Positions 9,226 to 18,018 are shown, numbered from the stretch's first letter. The stretch: DNA of 32,614 nt from Alphaproteobacteria bacterium (GCA_030431435.1 JAUIJI010000020.1:1-32614), one strand, 5' to 3'. Notes: generated by a model not told the origin, from the sequence alone. Program-made: numbers and translations.

Positions 9226-10283
9226 GATCGGGCCTCGCCGACATGGTCGCGCGGACGGGGGGCGAAGGCGAAATAGGTGATCCAGAAGAATAGCATGGCC
9301 CCGCCGATGGCAAAGCGCCCTGCGGTTGTGGGAACCAGCTGGCGGGCATAGCCTTCGAGCAGTCCGGCGATCACCAGCATGATCACACAGCCTGCCATGA
9401 CCTGCGCCGCGCGCCTGCCAGCGGATGCGGCTGCGGCCAGCACGCTCTGCTTGCCGGGGAAGGCCATCGAACGGCCGATATGCATCCCCGCCGCGCCGGA
9501 CAGCAGGATGGCGAAAAGCTCCGTCGTGCCGTGGACAGACAGCCACCCGGCAAAGTCCACGCCCAGCCCGGCATCGGCAAACAGCCACAGCATCGCGCCC
9601 AGCAGCGCCATGTTGTAAACCAGCAGCAGCAGCGTGGGCACGCCGAAGCAAAAGCCCAGCGCAAAGGCCAGGATGCAAACGCCGGTATTGTTCGAGAAGA
9701 GATAGGCAGCAAAGACCGTTAGCCCCTCTGCGTCTTCGGTGCCTTTCAAAGTCTCGGCCAGTTCTTCGGCAGATGCGCCGGGTTGCCGGCCCCCTGCCAT
9801 GCCGGGTGACACCAGCGAGAAGTACCACTCGCGATCATTGGCGACGAGGATCCAGCCAACGGCGGTTCCCGCGACCATCACGAACAGGGCAATGCAGATA
9901 TCCAGCCAGATATCGCGCACAGATGCGCTCCACCCGCCGAGCAGGAAATGCCGCAGCCACGCGAACAGGCCGGTGCGCGGGCCATAGACCTGGAACCACG
10001 CGCGCCGCACCAGCGAATCCAGATAGGCAAGCGTTGCCGCATCGAGCGATGTCTCGCGCGCCACGGCGAGGCTGGATGCAGCCTTGCGATAGAGTACCGG
10101 CAGTTCGAGCAGGTCGTCGTCGTCAATGCGGCCCGGGCGGTTCTTCTCCAGCGCCTCGACGATCTGCTCAAGCCGCTGCCAGTCCACCTCGCGCTGCAGG
10201 CGGAAGCGGTCCGAGCGCAAGGTTGCCGCGGTAATCGCAGCGGGCGGATTGATCTCATTGTGGCCGAAGAGGTTGAGTGCCAT
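9222..10283 (-). CDS. SpoIIM-like (DUF95) membrane protein
   Basis: A 353-residue protein with a ~110-residue soluble N-terminus (coiled-coil-like around 20-60) and about six C-terminal membrane helices. SNNTGVCILAFALGF followed by LSVHGTTELFAILLSGAAG is the conserved core of the stage II sporulation protein M/DUF95 family, whose HGxxE motif resembles that of some membrane metallo-enzymes and ABC-2 components. In non-sporulating bacteria it is consistently found next to RDD, DUF58 and MoxR genes, as here. Start at ATG 10283, only 2 bp after the DUF58 stop. The biochemical role is unknown. Confidence 0.88.
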   Translation of the reverse strand: MALNLFGHNEINPPAAITAATLRSDRFRLQREVDWQRLEQIVEALEKNRPGRIDDDDLLELPVLYRKAASSLAVARETSLDAATLAYLDSLVRRAWFQVYGPRTGLFAWLRHFLLGGWSASVRDIWLDICIALFVMVAGTAVGWILVANDREWYFSLVSPGMAGGRQPGASAEELAETLKGTEDAEGLTVFAAYLFSNNTGVCILAFALGFCFGVPTLLLLVYNMALLGAMLWLFADAGLGVDFAGWLSVHGTTELFAILLSGAAGMHIGRSMAFPGKQSVLAAAASAGRRAAQVMAGCVIMLVIAGLLEGYARQLVPTTAGRFAIGGAMLFFWITYFAFAPRPRDHVGEARS

Positions 10284-10285
10284 GA

Positions 10286-11629
10286 TTACCCGACCGCCTC
10301 CATCCGCTTGGCTTCAAGATAGCGGTCTATCAGGCGGCAGCCGATCGTATCATGCGGCGCCTCGATCACGTCGACGCCCATCTGCCGCAGGCGTTGCAGC
10401 ACGATGGCGCGCTGGTGAGCGAGCGAGGCGGCAGAAACGGCAGTGGCGATATCCGAAAGCGTCTCCGGCTCTTGCGCCGCGAGCGCATCGAGCTCGGTAT
10501 CGACCATGGTCACGAAGATCACCAGGTGATGACGCACCAGCCGCGAAACGCTTTCCACCATCAGTTCGGCGGAGGTGGTATCGGTGAAATCGGAAAACAG
10601 CACGATCAGGCTGCGGCGTTGCAGCTTGGCTGTCAGCGTCGCCAGCGCCAGCGTGAAATTCGGCTCCTTCGGCACATAGTCGAGCTCTGCAGCAGCGGTC
10701 TGCAAGCGGTGGAAGGCGCGTGTATCGGTGACGAAGGGCGTGATCAGGCTGGGCGTGTCGGCAAAGCCGAAGAAGGACACGCGGTCGCCGCCCTTCAGCG
10801 CCACATAGCTGGCGGTGAGCGCGGCTGTGACCGCGCGGTCGATGCGCGGCAAGCCGTCGACCGGCTCGCACATGGATTGCCCGCAATCGAAAGCGAATAT
10901 GATCTGGTTGTCGCGTTCGGCCTCGTTCTCACGCGCGTAAAGCGCCGTATGGCGGGCCGATGCCTTCCAGTCGATCCGGCGGCGGTCCATGCCCGGCTCG
11001 TATTCGGACAGTGCTTCGAACTGCGTGCCTTCGCCGCGAATGCGCCGCGCGATCAGGCCGAACTGGGCATCGCGCAGGAAGGCCTGCAAGGTGGGCGAAC
11101 GCGTTGGCGACAAATCAGGCCATACGCGCAGCTCGTCCTCCAGCGGACGGTACACCTGCCGCACGCCCAGCCCCAGCGGGCCGCTCCAGCGCATCCACAC
11201 GCCATGCATTTCGCCGATCCCGCGCCGCACCGGCGTGATTTCGCCCGTGCCAGAGAAGACCGGCTCACTTCCGCTGGCAGACAGCGTGAAATGGGCAATT
11301 CCACTTTCACCCAGCCGCGGATCGAAGCCGAGCGCCACTTCCGGCGCGCGGGCATTAGCATGCCGGTCAATGTCAGCCAGCACCTTGATCCGGGCGGGCT
11401 GGCCAACCTCGGCATCGCTCGGCACCAGCACCTGCATGTCGCGCAGCGGACCCGCCAGCCACCCATCGACCAGCATCACCAGCAGCAGCGCCAGCGCGGC
11501 CGCAGGCGCGACCACCCAGGCTGACGGCGCAGTGGCTGCAATCACCACCGCAGCAGGCGCCAGCAAGCCAAGGATGACCAGTATCCACGCCGATGGGACA
11601 ATGGGGAAGGCGGGCAGATTGAGTTTCAC
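10286..11629 (-). CDS. DUF58 protein with von Willebrand A-like domain
   Basis: A 447-residue protein with two membrane helices near the N-terminus (about 10-55), a beta-rich region (~75-190), and the DUF58 core with YEPGMDRRRIDWKASAR around residue 205. A vWA-like domain follows: FAFDCGQSM is the MIDAS-type strand and loop, with DxGxS in place of DxSxS, and FSDFTDTTSAE lies further on. Family members partner the MoxR ATPase encoded next to them, by analogy with MoxR-vWA metal-insertion or chaperone pairs. GTG 11629 is chosen because it gives the family N-terminus (VKLNLPAFP). The GGGAGGGGG before it belongs to the hairpin element at 11639-11720, so the repeat appears to provide the ribosome binding site. 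Confidence 0.9.
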   Translation of the reverse strand: MKLNLPAFPIVPSAWILVILGLLAPAAVVIAATAPSAWVVAPAAALALLLVMLVDGWLAGPLRDMQVLVPSDAEVGQPARIKVLADIDRHANARAPEVALGFDPRLGESGIAHFTLSASGSEPVFSGTGEITPVRRGIGEMHGVWMRWSGPLGLGVRQVYRPLEDELRVWPDLSPTRSPTLQAFLRDAQFGLIARRIRGEGTQFEALSEYEPGMDRRRIDWKASARHTALYARENEAERDNQIIFAFDCGQSMCEPVDGLPRIDRAVTAALTASYVALKGGDRVSFFGFADTPSLITPFVTDTRAFHRLQTAAAELDYVPKEPNFTLALATLTAKLQRRSLIVLFSDFTDTTSAELMVESVSRLVRHHLVIFVTMVDTELDALAAQEPETLSDIATAVSAASLAHQRAIVLQRLRQMGVDVIEAPHDTIGCRLIDRYLEAKRMEAVG

Positions 11630-11638
11630 GAAGCTTGC

Positions 11639-11720
11639 CCCCTCCCGCTTGCGGGAGGGGCAGCACCGGCGAAAGCCTGCGCGAAGGCCCACCCCCGACC
11701 CCTCCTGCAAGCGGGAGGGG
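11639..11720. repeat. REP-like composite palindromic element A
   Basis: Two GC-rich hairpins flank a 38-bp core. The left hairpin (11639-11660) is perfect: arms CCCCTCCCGC and GCGGGAGGGG around TT. The right one (11699-11720) is the same palindrome around AA with one C-to-T change. The core contains AAGGCCCACCCCCGA; GGCCCACCCC recurs in the element at 31464-31584. It fills the only sizeable gap (11630-11738) of the MoxR operon, between the moxR-like and DUF58 genes. Confidence 0.8.
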
Positions 11721-11738
11721 GGAATGTCGCGCAACGCG

Positions 11739-12701
11739 TCAACGCGGCGCCTCGGTCTGTTCGACCAGATCTGCTACCAGTTCCTCGATCTGCTTGCCCT
11801 CGATTTCGGCAGCTGGCGAGAGCAGCAGGCGGTGGCGCAGACTTGCGGTGGCGAGCGCCTTCACATCGTCAGGGATGACATAGCCGCGCCCGTGCAGCGC
11901 GGCGCGGGCGCGGGCGGAATTGGCCAGCAACACGGCCGCGCGCGGCGAGGCTCCGCTGGCGAGTTCGGGGCTTTCGCGCGTCGCGCGCACGAGGTTGACA
12001 GTGTAATCGATGATTTCCTTCGCCAAAGTCACCGTGCCGACGGCTTCCTGTGCGGCAGTGATCCTTGCCTGATCTGCCACCTGCACGATGCCGAAATCGT
12101 CAAGGCGCGGCGGGCCTGACATGTTGCCGAAACGCTCGACAATGCGCGCTTCTTCCTCGGCACTGGGATAAGGCACCAGAAGCTTGAATGAAAAACGGTC
12201 CAGCTGCGCTTCGGGCAGCGGATAGACACCCTGGTTCTCGATCGGGTTCTGCGTGGCGACAACCATGAAGTGATCACCCAGCGAGTGGGTTTCGCCATCC
12301 AGCGTCACGCGGCGTTCCTGCATGGCTTCGAGCAGGGCAGCCTGTGTCTTTGGCGGTGTGCGGTTGATCTCGTCTGCCAGCAGCAATTCGCAGAAGATCG
12401 GCCCGCGCGTCAGGGTGAACTGGCTGGTCTGGAAGTTGAACAAGTTGGAGCCAAGGATATCGCCCGGCAGCAGGTCCGGCGTGAACTGGATACGCCCGAA
12501 ATCAAGACCAGTCGCGCGGCTGAAGCACTGGGCAAGGAAGGTCTTCGCCGTGCCGGGCGGGCCTTCGAGCAGCACGTGCCCGCGTGAGATCAGCGCGATC
12601 AGCAGGTGCTCGACAGTCTCGTCCTGTCCCACGATGGCCTTGCCCACCTCGTCGCGGATCGACTGCGCCAGCGCGCGCGTCTCGTCCAGTGTCATGCTCA
12701 T
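11739..12701 (-). CDS. MoxR-family AAA+ ATPase
   Basis: A 320-residue cytoplasmic AAA+ protein. Walker A is GPPGTAKT, Walker B is LLADEIN (with the [17 protein letters not shown] continuation diagnostic of MoxR), sensor 1 is ATQNP, and the lid domain follows from ~220. MoxR ATPases act as chaperones that remodel or metallate partner proteins, usually the adjacent DUF58/vWA protein. Its ATG at 12701 overlaps the TGA of the DUF4350 gene (ATGA, 12698-12701); a second ATG at 12695 is possible. Genes around it encode only membrane or envelope proteins, so its target is likely at the membrane. Confidence 0.95.
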   Translation of the reverse strand: MSMTLDETRALAQSIRDEVGKAIVGQDETVEHLLIALISRGHVLLEGPPGTAKTFLAQCFSRATGLDFGRIQFTPDLLPGDILGSNLFNFQTSQFTLTRGPIFCELLLADEINRTPPKTQAALLEAMQERRVTLDGETHSLGDHFMVVATQNPIENQGVYPLPEAQLDRFSFKLLVPYPSAEEEARIVERFGNMSGPPRLDDFGIVQVADQARITAAQEAVGTVTLAKEIIDYTVNLVRATRESPELASGASPRAAVLLANSARARAALHGRGYVIPDDVKALATASLRHRLLLSPAAEIEGKQIEELVADLVEQTEAPR

Positions 12702-13999
12702 CGCTTCAGCATCCTTTCGATAGCTTTCAATGCGCTTGCCGCGCGTATCATCTCTGCCGGTCCGCGTGCATTGCGCAGCGCGTGGGCCTTTTCGGAAAAT
12801 GTCGGACCTGCGATTCCCTGCCGTGCCAGCGCGGCATCAATCGCCGCCTCGCGTGTCTCGGGATCGAGAGTGCGGATATTCTGCGTTTCGGCAATGCGCC
12901 CGGCAATCACGCTGGCGTATGGCGCGCCGAGCAGGTGCCAACGCCGCGCGCGCTCGATCAGCGCCGCGCCATTGCGCGCCAGTTGGGTCTTGCCGAGGAC
13001 ATGGACTTGCTCTTCCGCCACAGGCGGGCCGAAACGGCGGAACGCACGCCAGCCGATCACGAGGAAGACCAACAACAGGCACAGGGTCGCGGCCAGGAAG
13101 GGCGGGCGGAAGGCCAGCGTCAGCAGGTTCTCCGCAGAGCCAAGGCCGGGCAAGGTCATGTCGAACACGATGGAGTAATCATACCCTTCCATCGTTGCAT
13201 CGATCAGGCTGATGGCAGCCTGTGCCCGCGTCCTGTCAGACAGGCCATAGTTGTTCATCAGGTCCGGCTCGGCAACGATCACCAGCGGATACAAGCCTTC
13301 ATCCTGGCCGTATTCTTCGTCCTCAGAAAAGCGCACGCCTGCCGCATCCGCGAGGTAGGGGTGATAGCCGTTGCGGTTCCAGTATCCCGCCAGCAGGTCA
13401 CCCTCGCTATCCGAGATAATCGGAAACAGCTGCCTTTCGGGCAGGTCGGTAATAGCCTGGATGAAATCCTCATCGGGCAGGTCGCCTGAATATCCCAGCC
13501 CGCTCCAGCCCCGCGTCTTGCCTTGCGACAATTGCATCGGCTCGAAATCCTCGACTTGCTCGAACCAGAACGGAGTGAATCCCCGCCCCAGCTGCACCCA
13601 GTCGGACGGGTTTTCGCCAGCAACCTGATCGGGCAAAGGCGCGCTGTACCATTTGGGCAGGATCACCAGCGTCGGGCCGATATAGCGCCGCAATTCCATC
13701 AATTCGTCAAGCTCGGCCGGGTCTGTGTTGAGGCTGGGCGTGAGGACAAGCAGGACCTCATTCTCGCGCACCAGCCTGTCACGCGCGACATCGACCGAGT
13801 AACCGCGCAGTTCGAGCAGTTCGGCCAACGCCGAAAAACCATCGAGGGCGTTCGAATTGACATGTGCTGTCCCGGCCCGCTCGCGCTCACCTGTCCAGCC
13901 GGCGCCGATGGCATAGAGGAACAGCAGGAAGGCGCCGGAGCCCACGAGCAGCACCAGCACCAGCTTGCCGACACTGAACGGGTTGCTCCTGCGGCTCAC
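12698..13999 (-). CDS. DUF4350 membrane protein
   Basis: A 433-residue protein with one membrane helix at ~11-33, a large domain (~40-295) that should lie outside the cytoplasm, a second helix (~300-320), and a cytoplasmic tail. The domain resembles DUF4350, a GATase-like fold: [24 protein letters not shown] matches its start, and the repeated hydrophobic strands (VLLVLTP, PTLVILP) fit. Function is unknown; the family travels with MoxR, DUF58 and DUF4129. The start is GTG at 13999, overlapping the DUF4129 TGA in a GTGA junction. Confidence 0.85.
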   Translation of the reverse strand: MSRRSNPFSVGKLVLVLLVGSGAFLLFLYAIGAGWTGERERAGTAHVNSNALDGFSALAELLELRGYSVDVARDRLVRENEVLLVLTPSLNTDPAELDELMELRRYIGPTLVILPKWYSAPLPDQVAGENPSDWVQLGRGFTPFWFEQVEDFEPMQLSQGKTRGWSGLGYSGDLPDEDFIQAITDLPERQLFPIISDSEGDLLAGYWNRNGYHPYLADAAGVRFSEDEEYGQDEGLYPLVIVAEPDLMNNYGLSDRTRAQAAISLIDATMEGYDYSIVFDMTLPGLGSAENLLTLAFRPPFLAATLCLLLVFLVIGWRAFRRFGPPVAEEQVHVLGKTQLARNGAALIERARRWHLLGAPYASVIAGRIAETQNIRTLDPETREAAIDAALARQGIAGPTFSEKAHALRNARGPAEMIRAASALKAIERMLKR

Positions 14000-14640
14000 G
14001 TGCGGGCCTCGCGATACCCAAGGGCGAACTCCGAATAGGCTCTGCGAGCGGCTTGCCAGTCGTCCGCCGAAAGGCTGGTGAGCGCGAACAGGCTGCGCTC
14101 GACCCGTTCGGCAATCGTGCCAAAGGCCTTGCGGGCGCTTTCCGGCAGCGCAGGCAGGACGGAAATCTCACGCGCCGTGCTGGATGGTTCGATAAGGTCT
14201 GGTCGGATCTCGGCGATCTGGCCGACAGAGCGCATCAGCAACAGGTGCGTTGCCTCGTCATAGCGGCCTTCGCCCGCCAGCCGGTCGGCTTCTTCCAGCA
14301 GTTCGAGCGCCTTGGCTTCTTCGGGGACCCAGGCTGTTTCCTCGATTGTGCGCTTGCGGCTGCCGAAGCGGGTGGGGTCGATTATCCGATAGATGGCATA
14401 GATGATCAATCCCGCGCCGATCGCCACCAGCACCCAGAAGATTATCGGCCAGGCCGCACCGAAAACTGTCGCCACCGGTTCGAGGATGTCGCCGAGGAAG
14501 TCGAACAGGCTTTCCAGCCAGTCCGGCGTTTCGGGCGGGGTTGCATCGGGAAGGTCGATCGGCTGGAACTGGATATCACCGTCGGAACGCAGCGCGTCCC
14601 AATCGTCGGCAAAATCGCTATCCCCCGCTAACCTCGTCAC
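13996..14640 (-). CDS. DUF4129 membrane protein
   Basis: A protein of about 214 residues with a single membrane helix (WPIIFWVLVAIGAGLIIYAI, about 70-90) and a C-terminal DUF4129-type helical domain (~115-205: EEADRLAGEGRYDEATHLLL). In other MoxR clusters this family sometimes occurs fused to transglutaminase domains; no such domain is present here. It is the first gene of the six-gene operon. GTG 14640 gives the most plausible N-terminus, although the frame continues to a TTG at 14676. No convincing SD is visible at either. The divergent halogenase starts 73 bp away. Confidence 0.82.
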   Translation of the reverse strand: MTRLAGDSDFADDWDALRSDGDIQFQPIDLPDATPPETPDWLESLFDFLGDILEPVATVFGAAWPIIFWVLVAIGAGLIIYAIYRIIDPTRFGSRKRTIEETAWVPEEAKALELLEEADRLAGEGRYDEATHLLLMRSVGQIAEIRPDLIEPSSTAREISVLPALPESARKAFGTIAERVERSLFALTSLSADDWQAARRAYSEFALGYREART

Positions 14641-14713
14641 AATTTGCTTGGTGGCACGGCTTTGCCGGTGAAGCAACGACTTCGCATTGCGTCAGCGCGA
14701 TTGTGGTTCCAAT

Positions 14714-16291
14714 ATGCCCCGCATGACGCACTACAATTCGGGCGAATATTTGCCGCAGGTCCCGACTGAAGAACGGGTTCGCAAGGTCCTGGTGGTCGGC
14801 GGCGGATCGTCGGGCTGGATGGCCGCGACAATGCTCGCCACGGCCTTGTCGAAAGAGATTTCGGTGGAGCTGGTGGAAAGCGATGCCATCGGCATCGTGG
14901 GCGTGGGCGAGGCCACGATCCCGCCGATTCAGCAGTTCAACCGCTTTGTGAAGCTGGACGAGGCCGCCTTCATGGCGAGCACGCAGGGCACCTTCAAACT
15001 CGGCATCGAGTTCCACAACTGGGGCCGCGTGGGAGACAGGTACCTTCACCAGTTCGGCGCGGTCGGTCGCGAGATCGACCAGCTCGTGAAGCTGCATCAC
15101 TGGTGGGCGCTTGGCCGGCTGGCTGGCAGCGAAGACTATCCCCAATACCAGGACCTGTTCGTTGCCCGCGCCGCTGCGCGCGAGGATCGCTTCCGGCCGT
15201 CGGGGCCGCCGAGAAACGCGCTGCCCAACCGCTATACCCATGCCTATCATTTCGACGCGCATCTCTACGCGGCGCATCTGCGCAAAATCGCGGAATCGCG
15301 CGGGGCGAAGCGCCACGAGGGGCGCGTTGTCGATGTCGAAAAGGACGGTGAAACCGGCTTTGTCACCGCGGTTGTCATGGAAGACGGGCGCAGGCTGGAG
15401 GCGGACTTCTTCGTCGATTGCTCGGGCTTCCGCAGCCTGCTGCTGGGTGGCGCGCTGGAAGAGCCTTTCGAGGACTGGAGCAAATATATCCCCTCGGACC
15501 GCGCGCTGGCTGTGCCCAGCAAGCGGCCTGAAGGAGATATCCGCCCCTATACACAGGGCATCGCGCATCCCGTGGGCTGGCAATGGCGCATCCCGTTGCA
15601 GCATCGCACAGGCAACGGCCACGTCTTTGCCAGCGCCTTCTCCTCGGAAAGCGAGGCCGAGGAGCGGCTGCTGGCAAATCTGGAAGGCGAGGCGCTCGAT
15701 ACGCCGCGACTGATCAAGTTCACCACCGGGCGGCGCAAGCGCACATGGGTGAAGAACGTGGTTGCGCTCGGCCTGTCATCGGGTTTCCTCGAACCGCTCG
15801 AATCGACGTCGATCCACTTCGTGCAATCCTCGCTGGAGCGGCTGCTCGACTATTTCCCGACGCGGGCGATGGATGCCTCCCTGCTCGAGGCCTACAACAT
15901 GCGCACCGAGCAGGAATGGACCGATGTGCGCGATTTCATCGTGGCGCATTACCATTTGAGCGAGCGCGATGATTCGGAATTCTGGCGCTACACCCGCAAC
16001 ATGGACGTTCCGGACAGCCTGAAGCACATTATCGAATTGTGGCGCGCGCGCGGCATCCTCGACATTTCGGGCGGGCATCTGTTCCAGCTGGGCAGCTGGT
16101 CATCGGTGCTGATCGGCCAGCGGGTGATGCCGGGCGGGGTGCATGCCCTGGCAGACCGGGCGGACCCTGCCTATGCCGCTGCCGAGGTGCGCAAGATCAT
16201 GGCCGAATGCCGCGCGGCAGCCTCGCAGATGCCGAAGCACACCGACTTCATCGAGAGTTATTGCAAGGCCGTAGCGCCGGAAATGGCCTGA
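14714..16291 (+). CDS. Flavin-dependent (tryptophan-type) halogenase
   Basis: A 525-residue FADH2-dependent halogenase family protein. The FAD-binding GxGxxG is VVGGGSSGWMAA (~27-38). GVGEATIP follows at ~63-70, and the lysine of GTFKLGIEF (Lys95) matches the catalytic Lys79 of PrnA. WQWRIP (289-294) is the WxWxIP family signature. FLEPLEST (358-365) contains the Glu-Ser pair equivalent to PrnA Glu346/Ser347. The enzyme should therefore make HOCl or HOBr at the flavin and direct it to a substrate. No partner flavin reductase, TonB receptor or biosynthetic genes are adjacent, so the substrate is unknown. ATG 14714 and ATG 14723 are both possible starts. It converges on pheA with a 6-bp gap. 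Confidence 0.93.
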   Translation: MPRMTHYNSGEYLPQVPTEERVRKVLVVGGGSSGWMAATMLATALSKEISVELVESDAIGIVGVGEATIPPIQQFNRFVKLDEAAFMASTQGTFKLGIEFHNWGRVGDRYLHQFGAVGREIDQLVKLHHWWALGRLAGSEDYPQYQDLFVARAAAREDRFRPSGPPRNALPNRYTHAYHFDAHLYAAHLRKIAESRGAKRHEGRVVDVEKDGETGFVTAVVMEDGRRLEADFFVDCSGFRSLLLGGALEEPFEDWSKYIPSDRALAVPSKRPEGDIRPYTQGIAHPVGWQWRIPLQHRTGNGHVFASAFSSESEAEERLLANLEGEALDTPRLIKFTTGRRKRTWVKNVVALGLSSGFLEPLESTSIHFVQSSLERLLDYFPTRAMDASLLEAYNMRTEQEWTDVRDFIVAHYHLSERDDSEFWRYTRNMDVPDSLKHIIELWRARGILDISGGHLFQLGSWSSVLIGQRVMPGGVHALADRADPAYAAAEVRKIMAECRAAASQMPKHTDFIESYCKAVAPEMA

Positions 16292-16297
16292 ACAACC

Positions 16298-17206
16298 TCA
16301 GCCGCGCTGGCGACCTGACCGGTAGCTGCCAAGCATGCGCACTTCCTTCGCCTGGAACGCGAGTTCTTCCAACGCGCGATCAACCGCAGGATCTCCGGGC
16401 GCGCCGACGATATCGGCATAGAACATTGTGGCGTGGAAACTCGCTCCCTTCTGGTAGCTTTCCAGCTTGGTCATGTTGACGCCATTGGTCGCAAAGCACC
16501 CCAGCGCCTTGTAGAGCGCTGCGGGCACGTTGTTCACTTCGAAGACGAAGGTGGTCATCGCGTCCTCGCCCGCGAGGGAAGCCGGGTCGAGCGCCGAAGG
16601 TGCCAGCACGACGAATCGGGTCGTGTTGTCCTCCGTGTCTTCCACGCGGTTCTCGACAATGGTGAGACCATAGAGGTCTGCCGCGATGGCAGGCGCGATG
16701 GCGGCGATGGCCGGATCGCCCAGTTCCTTCACATGCGCGGCTGCACCGGCCGTGTCGGCATGGCTCAGCGGAACGATGTTGCGATCTGCCAAGAACTTGC
16801 GCGACTGCCCCAGTGCATGCGCGTGGCTATATGCCGCCTCGAACGGGCCAAGCCGGCCATCTTCACGAGGCACCGCCATCAGCGAATGGTGAATCGGCAT
16901 GAAGTATTCGCCGACGATCGAAAGGCCGCTTTCCGGCAGCAGGAAGTGGATGTCCGCCACGCGGCCGGCCTGTGAATTCTCAATGGGAATCATCGCGCAG
17001 CCGGCGTCACCCTTCTTTACCGCCTCGATCGCCTCGGCAAAGCTGAAGCAGGGCAGCGGTAGGCAATCGGGCGCATATTCCATCGCCGCGCGATGCGAGT
17101 TGGCGCCCGGCGCACCCTGGAAAGCCACGGCAATCGCGGGATTCGCGGCAGCGGCGGCGTGCATTTTCTCGACCAGTTCGAGGGCGGGAGTTGGGAAGCT
17201 GTGCAT
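16298..17206 (-). CDS. pheA: Prephenate dehydratase
   Basis: A monofunctional, 302-residue enzyme that converts prephenate to phenylpyruvate for phenylalanine synthesis. The catalytic domain (~25-205) includes FQGAPGANSH, IPIENS and the essential TRF motif (Thr196-Phe198, in EDNTTRFVVL). An ACT regulatory domain follows (~215-295). Its phenylalanine-binding positions read PAALY and ESYQ where the well-studied enzymes have GALV and ESRP, so feedback sensitivity may differ. ATG 17206 gives the best N-terminus; a promoter lies directly upstream and implies a very short leader. It is divergent from the cytochrome c gene. Confidence 0.95.
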   Translation of the reverse strand: MHSFPTPALELVEKMHAAAAANPAIAVAFQGAPGANSHRAAMEYAPDCLPLPCFSFAEAIEAVKKGDAGCAMIPIENSQAGRVADIHFLLPESGLSIVGEYFMPIHHSLMAVPREDGRLGPFEAAYSHAHALGQSRKFLADRNIVPLSHADTAGAAAHVKELGDPAIAAIAPAIAADLYGLTIVENRVEDTEDNTTRFVVLAPSALDPASLAGEDAMTTFVFEVNNVPAALYKALGCFATNGVNMTKLESYQKGASFHATMFYADIVGAPGDPAVDRALEELAFQAKEVRMLGSYRSGRQRG

Positions 17207-17217
17207 GGTGGAAAGCC

Positions 17218-17245
17218 GCCTAGAACCCACTTCGCCTGCAAACAA
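17218..17245 (-). promoter_or_regulatory. pheA promoter
   Basis: Minus strand: -35 TTGTTT (17245-17240), 16-bp spacer, -10 CTAGGC (17223-17218). The predicted start of transcription (about 17211) is only ~5 nt from the pheA ATG, suggesting a leaderless or nearly leaderless mRNA. The spacing and CTAG core match the other promoters found here. Confidence 0.5.
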
Positions 17246-17259
17246 GCCACTATCGGCAC

Positions 17260-17287
17260 TTGCGCCAAACGCGATGCGACACTAGAG
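17260..17287 (+). promoter_or_regulatory. Cytochrome c gene promoter
   Basis: -35 TTGCGC (17260-17265), 16-bp spacer, -10 CTAGAG (17282-17287), same geometry as the tRNA-Gln promoter. Transcription would start near 17294, leaving a ~33-nt leader that includes a small CCTG-CAAA-CAGG hairpin. Confidence 0.55.
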
Positions 17288-17326
17288 CGCCCTGCAAACA
17301 GGCTCACTCTGGCAGATGAATCATCC

Positions 17327-17959
17327 ATGACTGACCGTCTTAATACCATTTTCGGCTGGCTGCTTTTTGCCGGCGTCGTTGCTCTCATGCTCCGTTTCGT
17401 GATGGGCTTTGTCATGCCCGATGCGGAACGGCCGGAACAACTCGGCTACGTCATCGAAGGCGTGGACACCGGCGACGGTGCGGCGCAGGGTCCGGCACTT
17501 GCCACCCTGCTCGCCATGGGCGATGCGGCTGCGGGTGCCAATTCCTTCGCCAAGTGCGTGGCTTGCCACACGATCGAAGCTGGCGGAGCCGAAGGCATCG
17601 GCCCGAACCTGCACGGCGTGCTGGGCACTGCCATTGCCACCCATGCTCCGGGCTTCGCCTATTCCAGCGCGCTGGCCGATCATGGCGGTGAGTGGAATTA
17701 CGAGAACATGGACGCATGGCTTGCCAGCCCGCGTGCTTTCGCCAATGGCACCAAGATGAGCTTTGCCGGCCTGTCCGATCCTCAGGAACGCGCCAATGTG
17801 ATCCTGTATATGCTGGAGAACGGCGGCGGCCCGCCTTTGCCCGAACCGCCGGCTGAAGAGCCTGTTGCTGAAGAAGGCGCAACCGGTGAAGCCGCTGTCG
17901 AGGAAGTGACCGACGAAGGTGTCGATGCCGATTCGATGGAAGCAGCCGACGCAGGCTGA
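17327..17959 (+). CDS. Membrane-anchored class I cytochrome c
   Basis: A 210-residue protein with an uncleaved N-terminal anchor (helix ~8-30) and a periplasmic cytochrome c domain (~62-165). CVACH (77-81) is the haem attachment site, GIGPNLHGV follows, and Met144 in TKMSFAG is the likely sixth ligand. This resembles the membrane-bound cytochromes (CycM type) that carry electrons from the bc1 complex to terminal oxidases in Alphaproteobacteria. The last ~45 residues are an unusual Pro/Glu/Ala-rich acidic tail, which may be a flexible or partner-docking segment. A strong terminator lies directly downstream. Confidence 0.93.
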   Translation: MTDRLNTIFGWLLFAGVVALMLRFVMGFVMPDAERPEQLGYVIEGVDTGDGAAQGPALATLLAMGDAAAGANSFAKCVACHTIEAGGAEGIGPNLHGVLGTAIATHAPGFAYSSALADHGGEWNYENMDAWLASPRAFANGTKMSFAGLSDPQERANVILYMLENGGGPPLPEPPAEEPVAEEGATGEAAVEEVTDEGVDADSMEAADAG

Positions 17960-17989
17960 TCGCTTCAATCACATCGCTTGCATGAATTG

Positions 17990-18014
17990 GGCCGGGGTCA
18001 TTCCCGGCCTTTTT
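17990..18014 (+). terminator. Rho-independent terminator after the cytochrome c gene
   Basis: Perfect 7-bp stem GGCCGGG (17990-17996) and CCCGGCC (18003-18009) with a 6-nt loop, followed by TTTTT. It lies between the cytochrome c stop and the stop of the convergent rlmE. Confidence 0.9.
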
Positions 18015-18018
18015 CGTA

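Noticed and set aside
9226-9828. Upstream extension of the RDD gene
   Set aside because: It lies wholly within the SpoIIM-like gene on the same strand in another frame; the ATGA overlap at 9222-9225 explains the true start.
11639-11720. Rho-independent terminator inside the MoxR operon
   Set aside because: The hairpins are strong but have no T-tract on either strand, and the same unit recurs at 31563-31584, so a dispersed repeat is the better call.
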